This document shows, piece by piece, positions 6,366 to 12,227 of a stretch of DNA of 21,394 nt. The translations under genes and the position numbers were made by a program. The DNA comes from a virus. Every line of letters begins with the position of its first letter. Position 1 is the first letter of the stretch. The DNA lies in the IMG/VR virus record IMGVR_UViG_3300018079_000039, positions 1-21,394 of that record; one strand, 5' to 3'. The notes under the pieces were generated by a model. That model worked only from the letters and a program-made list of their open reading frames with translations, searched no databases and was not told the origin of the DNA.

Positions 6366-6390
6366 ACCAACCAACACGAAAGGATTACCA

Positions 6391-6777
6391 ATGAAAGCCA
6401 CGAAACCAACGGCACCGACAATACAACGCCAAGGCGATGTGTTGATCGTCTCTGTTACAAAATTGCCGGACGGCTGCGTCGAAATCCAGCCTGATGCGGC
6501 TGGTCGTCTCGTGCTTGCCTACGGCGAGGCCACCGGCCATGCGCATGCAATCCAGGTGCGTGAGATGGGGCCACAAGCGGCGGACGAAATAACCGAAGCG
6601 CTGATCGCGCGCTGCCGGCTGTACCGATCTCCTGCCGGCGACCGCTATCTGGTCGTCGATGCACCGGTGCAGTTGCTCCATGAAGAGCACACGCAACAAG
6701 ACATCGGCATCGGCATCTATGAGATTCCGGCTCAGATGGAATATGACGCATCGACAATACGCCGCGTGGCTGACTGA
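6391..6777 (+). CDS. Phage protein of the 'GDVLI...GEATGHAHAI...HEEH' type
   Basis: 128 residues. Recognisable motifs are QRQGDVLIVSVTKLPDG, VLAYGEATGHAHAIQV, YLVVDAPVQLLHEEHTQQDI and a C-terminal IYEIPAQMEYDASTIRRVAD. This beta-rich protein with conserved His residues (GHAH, HEEH) is common in phages and some bacterial regions, but its activity is not known. The histidines suggest metal binding. The insert around ADEITEALIARC may make it slightly longer than the usual form. The ATG follows AAAGGA at good spacing after a 25-base gap. Confidence 0.75.
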   Translation: MKATKPTAPTIQRQGDVLIVSVTKLPDGCVEIQPDAAGRLVLAYGEATGHAHAIQVREMGPQAADEITEALIARCRLYRSPAGDRYLVVDAPVQLLHEEHTQQDIGIGIYEIPAQMEYDASTIRRVAD

Positions 6778-6798
6778 ACCCATGATGAGGGGCGCCTG

Positions 6799-8328
6799 AT
6801 GAAATACCTTGACAAGCTCACGCCTGAGCAGGAAGCACGGATGCAGTCCTGGGCTGACGAATGGATTGCTACCGGGTTGCGTACTGGGTCAGCCGATCGA
6901 TCGACATTTGAACGTGCCGCCAAGAAGTGCTACGAGTATGCCGATATCAAGTGGCCGCGCAATGTTATTTGGGTAAGCTCGCCCATTGTGATGGCAATAG
7001 CTGCACCAGTTGCTGCTTTGTTGATTCAAGTCATGCGTAAGCACGACGCGGTGCGCGACGCGGTGGGCGACGCGGTGCACGACGCGGTGCGCGACGCGGT
7101 GGGCGACGCGGTGCACGACGCGGTGCGCGGCGCGGTGCACGACGCGGTGAGCGGCGCGGTGCACGACGCGGTGGGCGGCGCGGTGCACGACGCGGTGGGC
7201 GTCGCGGTGCACGACGCGGTGGGCGTCGCGGTGGACGACGCGGTGGGCGGCGCGGTGGACGGCGCGGTGCACGACGCGGTGCGCGTCGCGGTGGGCGGCG
7301 CGGTGCACGACGCGGTGGGCGGCGCGGTGCGCGACGCGGTGCGCGTCGCGGTGGGCGGCGCGGTGCGCGACGCGGTGGGCGTCGCGGTGGACGGCGCGGT
7401 GCGCGACGCGGTGGGCGTCGCGGTGCGCGACGCGGTGCGCGTCGCGGTGGGCGGCGCGGTGAGCGGCGCGGTGCGCGACGCGGTGGGCGTCGCGGTGGGC
7501 GGCGCGGTGCACGACGCGGTGGGCGTCGCGGTGGGCGGTGAAAAACAGATACATCATGCAGTCAAGGATGTTATCTGTCGCAGCTGGGCCAACTACATCG
7601 GCGGTCAATTCTGGCCAAGCGGCTGGTACTGTGGTGGCGCGTTCATGTCATTTTTCCGCGAAATCTGCTCGCTGGAACTCGCAGGCGACCTGTGGGAGCG
7701 TGGTCTCGCCTATGAAGATACGATCAAGTCAGCGTGTTGGTGGTACCCGCACCGCGACTTCGTCATAGTTTGCGAGCGGCCGGTATTTATCAAACTTGAA
7801 CTGGCCAATCCAGCCCGCCCGCACGGAATAGGTTCACATCGCTTGCACGGTGACGGTGGCCCGGCAATAGTTTGGCCGGATGGATGGGGCGTGTACGCAA
7901 CGCACGGTGTGCGTGTTCCGCCTTGGATCATCGAACAACCTGACGCAATAACAGTTCAGTTGATCAACAAGGAAACTAACACCGAAATACGCCGGATCAT
8001 GATCAAGTTGTACGGATATGCTAAATATCTGTCCGACGGTAATTTTGATCTGATCGAAGCGCGCGAGACAAATGATGCATTAGTCGGTCTGCGTGATTGC
8101 AAACTATGGAAGAGTAGCGACACAGTGCTGCTGGACATGCTCAACAGTACGCCTGAGCCTGATGGCTCGACAAAACGCTATGTGCTACCGGTTGATCCGC
8201 AAGCCTACAACGGCCGTGCATCGCGTGAATGTCTAGCGGCTATGGCTAGTACGTGGCGAAAACCATCGGACCCGACACAACTTTATTTTGCGTCGCCGGA
8301 GCACTATCGGCCGATGGTGGAATCGTAA
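6799..8328 (+). CDS. DUF6745-like protein with a 41-copy tetrapeptide repeat
   Basis: 509 residues. The N-terminus (LTPEQEARMQSWADEWIATG, then WVSSPIVMAIAAPVAALL) and the region after residue about 265 resemble DUF6745 proteins. Key parts are CWWYPHRDFVIVCERPVFIK, RLHGDGGPAIVWPDGWGVYA, THGVRVPPWIIEQPDAITVQ, a RRIMIKLYG segment, GKLW-like CKLWKSS and LLDMLNSTPEPDGSTKRYVL. Residues 82-245 are 41 copies of a four-residue unit, (H/R/G/S/D)(D/G/V)AV, which replaces the usual short linker in this type of protein. I know of DUF6745-like proteins with similar repeats mainly from actinobacteria and cyanobacteria, so its presence in a phage recombination operon is unusual. Molecular function is unknown. 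AGGGG six bases before the ATG supports the start. Confidence 0.75.
   Translation: MKYLDKLTPEQEARMQSWADEWIATGLRTGSADRSTFERAAKKCYEYADIKWPRNVIWVSSPIVMAIAAPVAALLIQVMRKHDAVRDAVGDAVHDAVRDAVGDAVHDAVRGAVHDAVSGAVHDAVGGAVHDAVGVAVHDAVGVAVDDAVGGAVDGAVHDAVRVAVGGAVHDAVGGAVRDAVRVAVGGAVRDAVGVAVDGAVRDAVGVAVRDAVRVAVGGAVSGAVRDAVGVAVGGAVHDAVGVAVGGEKQIHHAVKDVICRSWANYIGGQFWPSGWYCGGAFMSFFREICSLELAGDLWERGLAYEDTIKSACWWYPHRDFVIVCERPVFIKLELANPARPHGIGSHRLHGDGGPAIVWPDGWGVYATHGVRVPPWIIEQPDAITVQLINKETNTEIRRIMIKLYGYAKYLSDGNFDLIEARETNDALVGLRDCKLWKSSDTVLLDMLNSTPEPDGSTKRYVLPVDPQAYNGRASRECLAAMASTWRKPSDPTQLYFASPEHYRPMVES
7042..7533 (+). repeat. 12-bp tandem repeat, 41 units, in-frame
   Basis: 492 bp of perfectly phased 12-bp units of the form (cac/cgc/ggc/agc/gac)(gac/ggc/gtc)gcggtg, with a partial extra unit to about 7539. 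The gcggtg half never changes. The unit is four codons, so gain or loss of copies keeps the reading frame. The region is far more GC-rich than its flanks. Confidence 0.97.
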
Positions 8329-8344
8329 TGCTAAGGCAAAGCCG

Positions 8345-8680
8345 ATGAGACTTCCAGAACTTCCAGAACTTCCAGAACCTTCCAGTGCCGTATTCTCGTC
8401 AGTTGAAGGTGAACAGCAGCGCACGCCGTATGGCGGGTACAGCACGGATCAGATGATCGCCTATGGCCACGCCTGCACAGAGGCAATGCATGCCTACGTC
8501 ACAGACCAAGACAAAGCGCTTGAGTTTGCACTCAAACTGCAACCTGATCCGGATGGGGCATTACTTGACCGTGCACGCATCGCCGAAGCACGCGTCGCCG
8601 AGCTTGAACAATTACTGGCCGATCAACATAACAGACTTTTGGAGGACTACCGATGTCTGACCGATATGATGGGACCATAA
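8345..8680 (+). CDS. Hypothetical phage protein with a short Leu-Pro-Glu repeat
   Basis: 111 residues starting MRLPELPELPEPSSAVFSSV. Three perfect 9-bp units CTTCCAGAA (8351-8377) encode the LPE repeat. The body is acidic and helical, ending in a likely coiled coil (RARIAEARVAELEQLLADQH). The ATG at 8345 has AAGG eight bases upstream; an in-frame ATG at 8288 lies inside the previous gene and is less likely. Its last 28 bases overlap the next small gene. Function unknown. Confidence 0.6.
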   Translation: MRLPELPELPEPSSAVFSSVEGEQQRTPYGGYSTDQMIAYGHACTEAMHAYVTDQDKALEFALKLQPDPDGALLDRARIAEARVAELEQLLADQHNRLLEDYRCLTDMMGP

Positions 8681-8751
8681 CCAATGCCCGCGCGATGCGG
8701 CGTGTAATGAAAGCGCTTGGAATTTATGCACCAGATGTAAAACACGATTGA
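8653..8751 (+). CDS. Tiny basic phage protein
   Basis: 32 residues, MSDRYDGTITNARAMRRVMK at the start and PDVKHD at the end. Perfect GGAGG at 8641-8645 stands seven bases before the ATG, the strongest ribosome site in this region, so I accept it despite its size. Function unknown. Confidence 0.55.
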   Translation: MSDRYDGTITNARAMRRVMKALGIYAPDVKHD

Positions 8752-8772
8752 CCGGCCAGGCTGTAGCGGACG

Positions 8773-8799
8773 CGCCATCAACAGGATGAGCAAACAGTA
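8773..8799 (+). repeat. 27-bp direct repeat, copy 1
   Basis: CGCCATCAACAGG followed by ATGAGCAAACAGTA. It matches copy 2 at 9034-9060 at 25 of 27 positions. It lies just upstream of the small membrane protein gene at 8808. Confidence 0.85.
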
Positions 8800-8807
8800 G
8801 AGAGACG

Positions 8808-9008
8808 ATGAGAGACATTGGAACTATCTTACGTCGCGTAATGGTTGATCTCTCGATCACGGAGGATGAGGCTAAGGTTGCGCACATTTATCTCGACTGT
8901 TGCTTGAAACGACAGAAACGATTCATAACATGGCTCGGCGTATTGTGCGCAATGCTGCTGGCGCTTGTTGCTACAATGTGGGGAGGACGAGCAATCGGTT
9001 GGCTATGA
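8808..9008 (+). CDS. Small single-span membrane protein
   Basis: 66 residues. A charged N-terminal half (MRDIGTILRRVMVDLSITED) is followed by basic KRQKR and one hydrophobic segment (FITWLGVLCAMLLALVATMW). The basic residues before the span predict the N-terminus in the cytoplasm. A GAGAG sits before the ATG. It is an early gene, so a holin role is unlikely; superinfection or host-takeover functions are possible but unproven. Confidence 0.65.
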   Translation: MRDIGTILRRVMVDLSITEDEAKVAHIYLDCCLKRQKRFITWLGVLCAMLLALVATMWGGRAIGWL

Positions 9009-9061
9009 CCCTAAGAGATATATGGCGCAAGCACGCCATCAACAGGTTGAGCAAGCAGTAA
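9005..9061 (+). CDS. Possible 18-residue peptide
   Basis: MTLRDIWRKHAINRLSKQ, opening with an ATGA overlap with the preceding gene and ending in TAA. Its second half lies in copy 2 of the 27-bp repeat. Copy 1 encodes the similar AINRMSKQ and stop, in a frame without its own clear start. Too short to be sure. Confidence 0.3.
   Translation: MTLRDIWRKHAINRLSKQ
9034..9060 (+). repeat. 27-bp direct repeat, copy 2
   Basis: CGCCATCAACAGG followed by TTGAGCAAGCAGTA; two mismatches to copy 1 at 8773-8799. It sits just before the ribosome site of the gene at 9077. Confidence 0.85.
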
Positions 9062-9076
9062 CCGAAGGGGCTACTA

Positions 9077-9390
9077 ATGAGCAATGACGTGACTCTCCTC
9101 CCAGATGGTAGTGCATTCATAATTGGACCATTCCCGCTGCCGAAAGACCATTGGCTGTACGCGCGAGAGCCGAATGGGATAATGAACGCGACTGCATGGC
9201 GGATACGCCGCATCCGATATTGACAAACGCGCAGCGAGAGGCAGTAGCTACGGCAGCACGGTATGCGATTCGCGGAGCGACAATGTGCGGAAAGGAAAAC
9301 GACTTCGATCCCGACGCGCTAGTACTAAACTTAGTATACGCCATCTGTGGTCCGGCCGGGGTTTTTTCGGAATCATGCACATGCCGATAG
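9077..9390 (+). pseudogene. Phage 'LPDGSAF...RYAIRGATMCGKExDFDPDALV' protein, split by a frameshift
   Basis: The first half, from ATG at 9077 with GAAGGGG upstream, reads MSNDVTLLPDGSAFIIGPFP LPKDHWLYARE and then goes out of phase, stopping at 9223. The second half is in the frame one base back: EWDNERDCMADTPHPILTNA, then ARYAIRGATMCGKENDFDPD and ALVLNLVYAICGP, to TGA at 9390. Together they match, in order and spacing, a single phage protein of about 100 residues that I recognise from many phages (SFPLPKDHWLY near the start, RYAIRGATMCGKE-DFDPDALVQN near the end). A one-base loss between about 9160 and 9195 explains it. No standard slippery heptamer is visible there. An ATG at 9196 could still produce the second half. 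Function of the family unknown. Confidence 0.65.
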
Positions 9391-9713
9391 CCTTCGACCT
9401 TGTGGCGCACCTTCGGCGACAAGCCGAGTTCAGCGCACGCACGTTCGGGCCTGGCGCTCGCGTGGAGGGCGTGACCGACCACATCAGCAAGGAGCTGAAG
9501 GAAGTGCGCGACAGTGGCGGTGCACTGAGCGAGTGGGTGGACGTGATCATCCTCGGCCTCGACGGTGCATGGCGCAGCGGCGCTACGGCCGAGCAGATCG
9601 TTGCAGCAATCGCCGCGAAACAGGCCAAGAACGAGGGTCGCAGGTGGCCTGACTGGCGTACCGCCGAGCTGGGCAAGGCCATCGAGCACGACCGCACCAC
9701 GGACGTTGCATGA
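9381..9713 (+). CDS. DUF550 MazG-like dATP/dGTP pyrophosphohydrolase
   Basis: 110 residues. HLRRQAEFSARTFGPGARVE, VTDHISKELKEV, LSEWVDVIILGLDGAWRSG and AKQAKNEGRRWPDWR are hallmark segments of DUF550. The metal-binding pairs EXXE (Glu 38 and 41) and EXXD (Glu 51 and Asp 54) of the MazG fold are present. Enzymes of this fold convert a (deoxy)nucleoside triphosphate to the monophosphate plus pyrophosphate. MazZ, known from phages that carry 2-aminoadenine, belongs to this domain type, but many ordinary phages also have DUF550 genes. ATG at 9381 has GGA nine bases upstream; ATG at 9375 is an alternative. It is the last gene of the rightward operon. Confidence 0.85.
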   Translation: MPIAFDLVAHLRRQAEFSARTFGPGARVEGVTDHISKELKEVRDSGGALSEWVDVIILGLDGAWRSGATAEQIVAAIAAKQAKNEGRRWPDWRTAELGKAIEHDRTTDVA

Positions 9714-9753
9714 GGCTGATGCCTAAATGAGGCCAGGGCGCTTGGCAAAATAT

Positions 9754-9987
9754 TCATTGAGACGGCACGATCGCGAGAAACGGCACCTCAAAGTGCACCC
9801 GTACGTAATGCCAGCGACCGTCGATCGTGATCTTGCGGTACAAATGGATTGTGCGCGGAGCATCAGGTCTGTAGGTTTTCACCAGCTCAGGGCCGAGGCG
9901 TTGGCACAGCTCACCGAAAGTCAGACCGTCTAATTCGCTGCCTGGTTCGATCACGAATGCGTGCAAGGACTTCGGCGGTTTGATCAC
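9754..9987 (-). CDS. Hypothetical late-operon protein
   Basis: 77 residues, starting with GTG: MIKPPKSLHAFVIEPGSELD, then LTFGELCQRLGPELV and a basic beta-type C-terminus (TIHLYRKITIDGRWHYVRVH). No family recognised. The GTGA overlap (9984-9987) with the preceding gene couples the two. It is the end of the leftward late operon, 40 bases from the converging DUF550 gene; no clear terminator is visible between them. Confidence 0.6.
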   Translation of the reverse strand: MIKPPKSLHAFVIEPGSELDGLTFGELCQRLGPELVKTYRPDAPRTIHLYRKITIDGRWHYVRVHFEVPFLAIVPSQ

Positions 9988-10217
9988 TTGTCCGCCCCCG
10001 CGGGAACGTACTCGTAGGTGATCCTGACTCTGATCCTGCCGTGAACCGCGCGCAAGTGATAGGGATCGAAGATCGTGTGCACGATGTATCGGTCCCAGCG
10101 TCGTTTGTAGATCGCCCGCCCTTTGGAGTCGTGTACGATCCCGCCGCCGGCCCTCACGATCGCATGAGCAACGGCCTTTGCAACAGCTCCGAACGGGAGA
10201 TCATCGACTGCCGCCAT
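9984..10217 (-). CDS. Hypothetical late-operon protein
   Basis: 77 residues: MAAVDDLPFGAVAKAVAHAI, a glycine-rich turn, then many aromatic and basic residues (YKRRWDRYIVHTIFDPYHLR) and a C-terminal strand (GRIRVRITYEYVPAG). It overlaps the end of Rz by 17 bases. The C-terminal pattern of alternating charged and hydrophobic residues resembles that of the next gene, so the two may be distant paralogues. Function unknown. Confidence 0.6.
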   Translation of the reverse strand: MAAVDDLPFGAVAKAVAHAIVRAGGGIVHDSKGRAIYKRRWDRYIVHTIFDPYHLRAVHGRIRVRITYEYVPAGADK

Positions 10218-10677
10218 TCGGCCACGCGGCGATCATTTTGGCAAGGTCGGCTGCATGGAGTTCAGCCGCGTCAGCCATTCTTCCCGCTTCGCCGTCAGCC
10301 TCTGCAAATAATTCCCCGAGGCGGGCGGCACGGTTACGACAGGCATCGAGGGAGTCTGTGGCGGGGCCACGGGCGCCGATGGCAGCAAGGGCGTCGCGCA
10401 GCCCACGAGACTCAGTGTCAGAGCGCTTGCGAGCATTCTGTACGGTTTGCAGGTCTTTTGCATGGCTTGCCTCGGCGGCGTGAAGTTTGGTTGACCAGTC
10501 TTGCTCGATCTGCCGGTTCTCGGCTTGCTGCGCGGCGATCGCCGTTTGATTCTCAGCCGCCGCCTTGTTCCACTTTGCCGCCCAGATATTATCAGCGAGC
10601 TTGTAGCCTCCCCACCCCGCCGATGCGGCAATGGCGGCGGCGATGACGGCATAGGCGATCAGGCGGTACGGGATCAT
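10201..10677 (-). CDS. Rz: Rz-like inner membrane spanin subunit
   Basis: 158 residues. Residues 5-24 (RLIAYAVIAAAIAASAGWGG) form an N-terminal membrane anchor. The rest is a long charged helical periplasmic region (AAENQTAIAAQQAENRQIEQ onward) with Ala-rich segments and one Cys. This is the usual i-spanin layout. Together with Rz1 it fuses the inner and outer membranes at the last step of lysis in Gram-negative hosts. The start is the ATG at 10677, in an ATGA overlap with the small membrane gene upstream; the longer frame to 10728 is not needed. Rz1 is embedded in another frame. Confidence 0.85.
   Translation of the reverse strand: MIPYRLIAYAVIAAAIAASAGWGGYKLADNIWAAKWNKAAAENQTAIAAQQAENRQIEQDWSTKLHAAEASHAKDLQTVQNARKRSDTESRGLRDALAAIGARGPATDSLDACRNRAARLGELFAEADGEAGRMADAAELHAADLAKMIAAWPNGGSR
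10233..10463 (-). CDS. Rz1: Rz1-like outer membrane spanin lipoprotein, nested in Rz
   Basis: 76 residues. MQKTCKPYRMLASALTLSLV then G-C gives a signal peptide with lipobox LVGC and lipidated Cys at residue 22. The mature part is proline-rich (PLLPSAPVAPPQTPSMPVV), the mark of o-spanins, and ends in a basic helix. It lies completely inside the Rz gene in a different frame, as in lambda. The ATG at 10463 has GAGG six bases upstream. The frame is open much further 5' but only as a shadow of Rz. Confidence 0.87.
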   Translation of the reverse strand: MQKTCKPYRMLASALTLSLVGCATPLLPSAPVAPPQTPSMPVVTVPPASGNYLQRLTAKREEWLTRLNSMQPTLPK

Positions 10678-10778
10678 CGGGACAACGCTCCGGCAAGCAC
10701 GGCGATCAGTACCACGAATAAAAGCCATACCGCGATCGTCTTGAGTTCACGCGTGTAGGCGTCTTCACCGGGCGTCAA
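10674..10778 (-). CDS. Tiny single-span membrane protein upstream of Rz
   Basis: 34 residues from a TTG start at 10776-10778: TPGEDAYTRELKTIAVWLLF then VVLIAVLAGALSR. One strong membrane segment (TIAVWLLFVVLIAVLAGAL) follows an acidic N-terminus. GAGGAAAAAGG lies just upstream and the TGA overlaps the Rz start (ATGA). Position between the candidate lysin and Rz suggests a holin- or antiholin-like lysis protein; this is inferred. The unusual start codon lowers certainty. Confidence 0.55.
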   Translation of the reverse strand: MTPGEDAYTRELKTIAVWLLFVVLIAVLAGALSR

Positions 10779-10788
10779 ACCTTTTTCC

Positions 10789-11238
10789 TCAAATCTCGGA
10801 AGTCTCATCGGCGTTCTCGATCGTGATCCAGACCTGCTCGCCAGTTTGCCGCGCCTTCAGCAAGGCATCAAAGAGCCGATTGTAGGCGACCTTCGAGTCG
10901 CGCAACGACTCCGCATGCCATGCCACACCGACCAAGATGCAGCCGAGTGTGTCGGCATCAGTGTTTCCCGAATGAATCCTAATGCCATGGAAGCCTGGCA
11001 CGTTAAGCAGCAGCGGCATGTCCGCGCCGAAGCGGTTCGAGTACGTGATGATGATCTCGTATCGTCCTGCCGGGATAGCAGTCTGCCCGTACACCTTTTT
11101 GCCTTCATCGGCAGACGTGGCAGGATCGTCCACCCTGACCATGTCTTCGAGACTGAAACACTCCAACTTGTCGCCGATGTAAAGCTCGCCGAGCGTGCTG
11201 TGGGCGCCGGATTCATCACGTTTGAGAGTGAGTTCCAT
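10789..11238 (-). CDS. DUF5675 family protein, candidate peptidoglycan-active lysis enzyme
   Basis: 149 residues. MELTLKRDESGAHSTLGELY, FSLEDMVR, VYGQTAIPAGRYEIIITYSN, LLLNVPGFHGIRIHSGNTDA and DTLGCILVG match the DUF5675 pattern. The block with His 89 and Gly-Cys 99-100 resembles the HG...GC active site of L,D-transpeptidases (YkuD type), so activity on peptidoglycan is a reasonable inference; the family's activity is not established to my knowledge. It sits among membrane proteins and Rz/Rz1, where an endolysin is expected, and no other lysozyme or amidase is seen in the window. TGATG overlap with the gene upstream. Confidence 0.82.
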   Translation of the reverse strand: MELTLKRDESGAHSTLGELYIGDKLECFSLEDMVRVDDPATSADEGKKVYGQTAIPAGRYEIIITYSNRFGADMPLLLNVPGFHGIRIHSGNTDADTLGCILVGVAWHAESLRDSKVAYNRLFDALLKARQTGEQVWITIENADETSEI

Positions 11239-11612
11239 CAGATGTGATCCGCATCAAAGGGATTAAGGAGTTTCTGAAACCAGCGCGCGATCGACCCCTG
11301 CCAGTCGTCGTCGTTAACATGCCGGCGGCATCTGCGGGTGTACGTCCATGACCAGAATGCCCACCGCTTCCAGCCTTTCTCTTTCTCGCCCGGAACGCCC
11401 CAAGGCCATTCCAAAAACAGCAGTGAGCCGGCCGTCGCGTTGAAGACCAGATCGAGGATGTAGCCGATCGCGATCGGAGGCCCGATCAATGCGTAGGTTG
11501 TCCAAAGGAACTTCTGCCCGGCCAAGTGCGCCGTATGCCAAGCGCCGAAGATGATAAAGCAGAGATAGAACACCCAGATCAGACCGCCGGTCCAGAGCAC
11601 GAGATCAATCAT
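11238..11612 (-). CDS. Two-span membrane protein of the late/lysis cluster
   Basis: 124 residues. Hydrophobic segments at about 5-25 (VLWTGGLIWVFYLCFIIFGA) and 38-58 (WTTYALIGPPIAIGYILDLV) are followed by a soluble tail rich in Trp and Arg (RRCRRHVNDDDWQGSIARWF) ending NPFDADHI. I recognise the C-terminal pattern (CRRHxxDxxWxGxxARWF...DPFDxxH) from phage genes near holins, of unknown role. ATGA overlap with the gene upstream; GGAG eight bases before the ATG. Confidence 0.7.
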   Translation of the reverse strand: MIDLVLWTGGLIWVFYLCFIIFGAWHTAHLAGQKFLWTTYALIGPPIAIGYILDLVFNATAGSLLFLEWPWGVPGEKEKGWKRWAFWSWTYTRRCRRHVNDDDWQGSIARWFQKLLNPFDADHI

Positions 11613-11905
11613 CTTTGCTCTCCAACGATGGTAGGCGGTTTGCGGCAGTGTTTTCGTACCTTAAGCAGGATGCCAAGGCCAAAGATCAATATGCCGGCGT
11701 ACAGCAATACGGATTGCGGCTTCGCGACCTCATCCTGAACAACATGGCCGATCCGCACAACGCAGGCCAGGCCGACGACACTCATCCCGAGGCGTTGCAC
11801 CCAATTGTCGCGGTACTTTTCGCTCACGCTGCCCCAAAAACACAAGGCAAGGATGCCAAGCATAAGTGCGATGGCAATGAATTCCATGAACCCGAGATCG
11901 CCCAT
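11609..11905 (-). CDS. Two- to three-span membrane protein of the lysis cluster
   Basis: 98 residues. Membrane segments at about 7-25 (MEFIAIALMLGILALCFWGS), a weaker one at 40-52 (GMSVVGLACVVRIG) and one at 66-82 (VLLYAGILIFGLGILL), then a basic tail (KVRKHCRKPP). Size and topology could fit a holin or antiholin, but no sequence family is recognised. GGAGG six bases before the ATG gives a strong start. Confidence 0.7.
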   Translation of the reverse strand: MGDLGFMEFIAIALMLGILALCFWGSVSEKYRDNWVQRLGMSVVGLACVVRIGHVVQDEVAKPQSVLLYAGILIFGLGILLKVRKHCRKPPTIVGEQR

Positions 11906-11906
11906 A

Positions 11907-12227
11907 TTAGCCTCCGATCCGTTTTTTGACTGCCTCCAATATCACGGTCCACGCCTCCGAGACGTTCGCGGCCTTGATCATCTCGTAGACTTTGCCGGCG
12001 CAAATCATGCCGAATAAGCCTACGGCTAACCCGATGAACGAGATAGCACCCGCATGCGTGATGTCCATCATCCACGCAATCCACGGACCGACGTAATAGG
12101 AGATCGCGCTACCGCCGACCCAGGTGCTCAGCTTCAGGCCCCACGTGCCTTCGAGCCAACGCAAGGCAATCCCGCTGCCGATGGCACCGGGCGCGGCCTG
12201 TACGACTTCCGGAGGGATTTCCATCAT
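11907..12227 (-). CDS. Candidate phage holin
   Basis: 106 residues. An N-terminal region (PPEVVQAAPGAIGSGIALRW) leads into two or three membrane segments: LSTWVGGSAISYYVGPWIAW, then GAISFIGLAVGLFGMICAGK, and a charged C-terminal helix (VYEMIKAANVSEAW). The SxxSYY-G and GLFGM-xxAKVxE pattern resembles putative holins of proteobacterial siphophages. Holins form lesions in the inner membrane to trigger lysis. The ATG at 12227 overlaps the previous stop (ATGA) with AAAGG just before; the next codon is also ATG. Confidence 0.65.
   Translation of the reverse strand: MMEIPPEVVQAAPGAIGSGIALRWLEGTWGLKLSTWVGGSAISYYVGPWIAWMMDITHAGAISFIGLAVGLFGMICAGKVYEMIKAANVSEAWTVILEAVKKRIGG

Noticed and set aside
7042-7533. 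CRISPR-like array
   Set aside because: The 12-bp units are contiguous without spacers and are read in-frame within a protein-coding gene.
6889-7608. 239-codon open frame on the minus strand across the 12-bp repeat
   Set aside because: It is open only because the GC-rich 12-bp unit has no stops in that frame. It has no ribosome site, has a monotonous His-Arg-x-x composition, and lies antisense to the DUF6745-like gene.
9381-9713. Firm claim of a 2-aminoadenine (Z-genome) phage
   Set aside because: Only a DUF550 gene is visible; no purZ or datZ is present in the window, and DUF550 occurs in many ordinary phages.
9714-9753. Terminator between the converging operons
   Set aside because: Only weak stems (GCCT/AGGC; GCCA/TGGC) without a following T-run on either strand.
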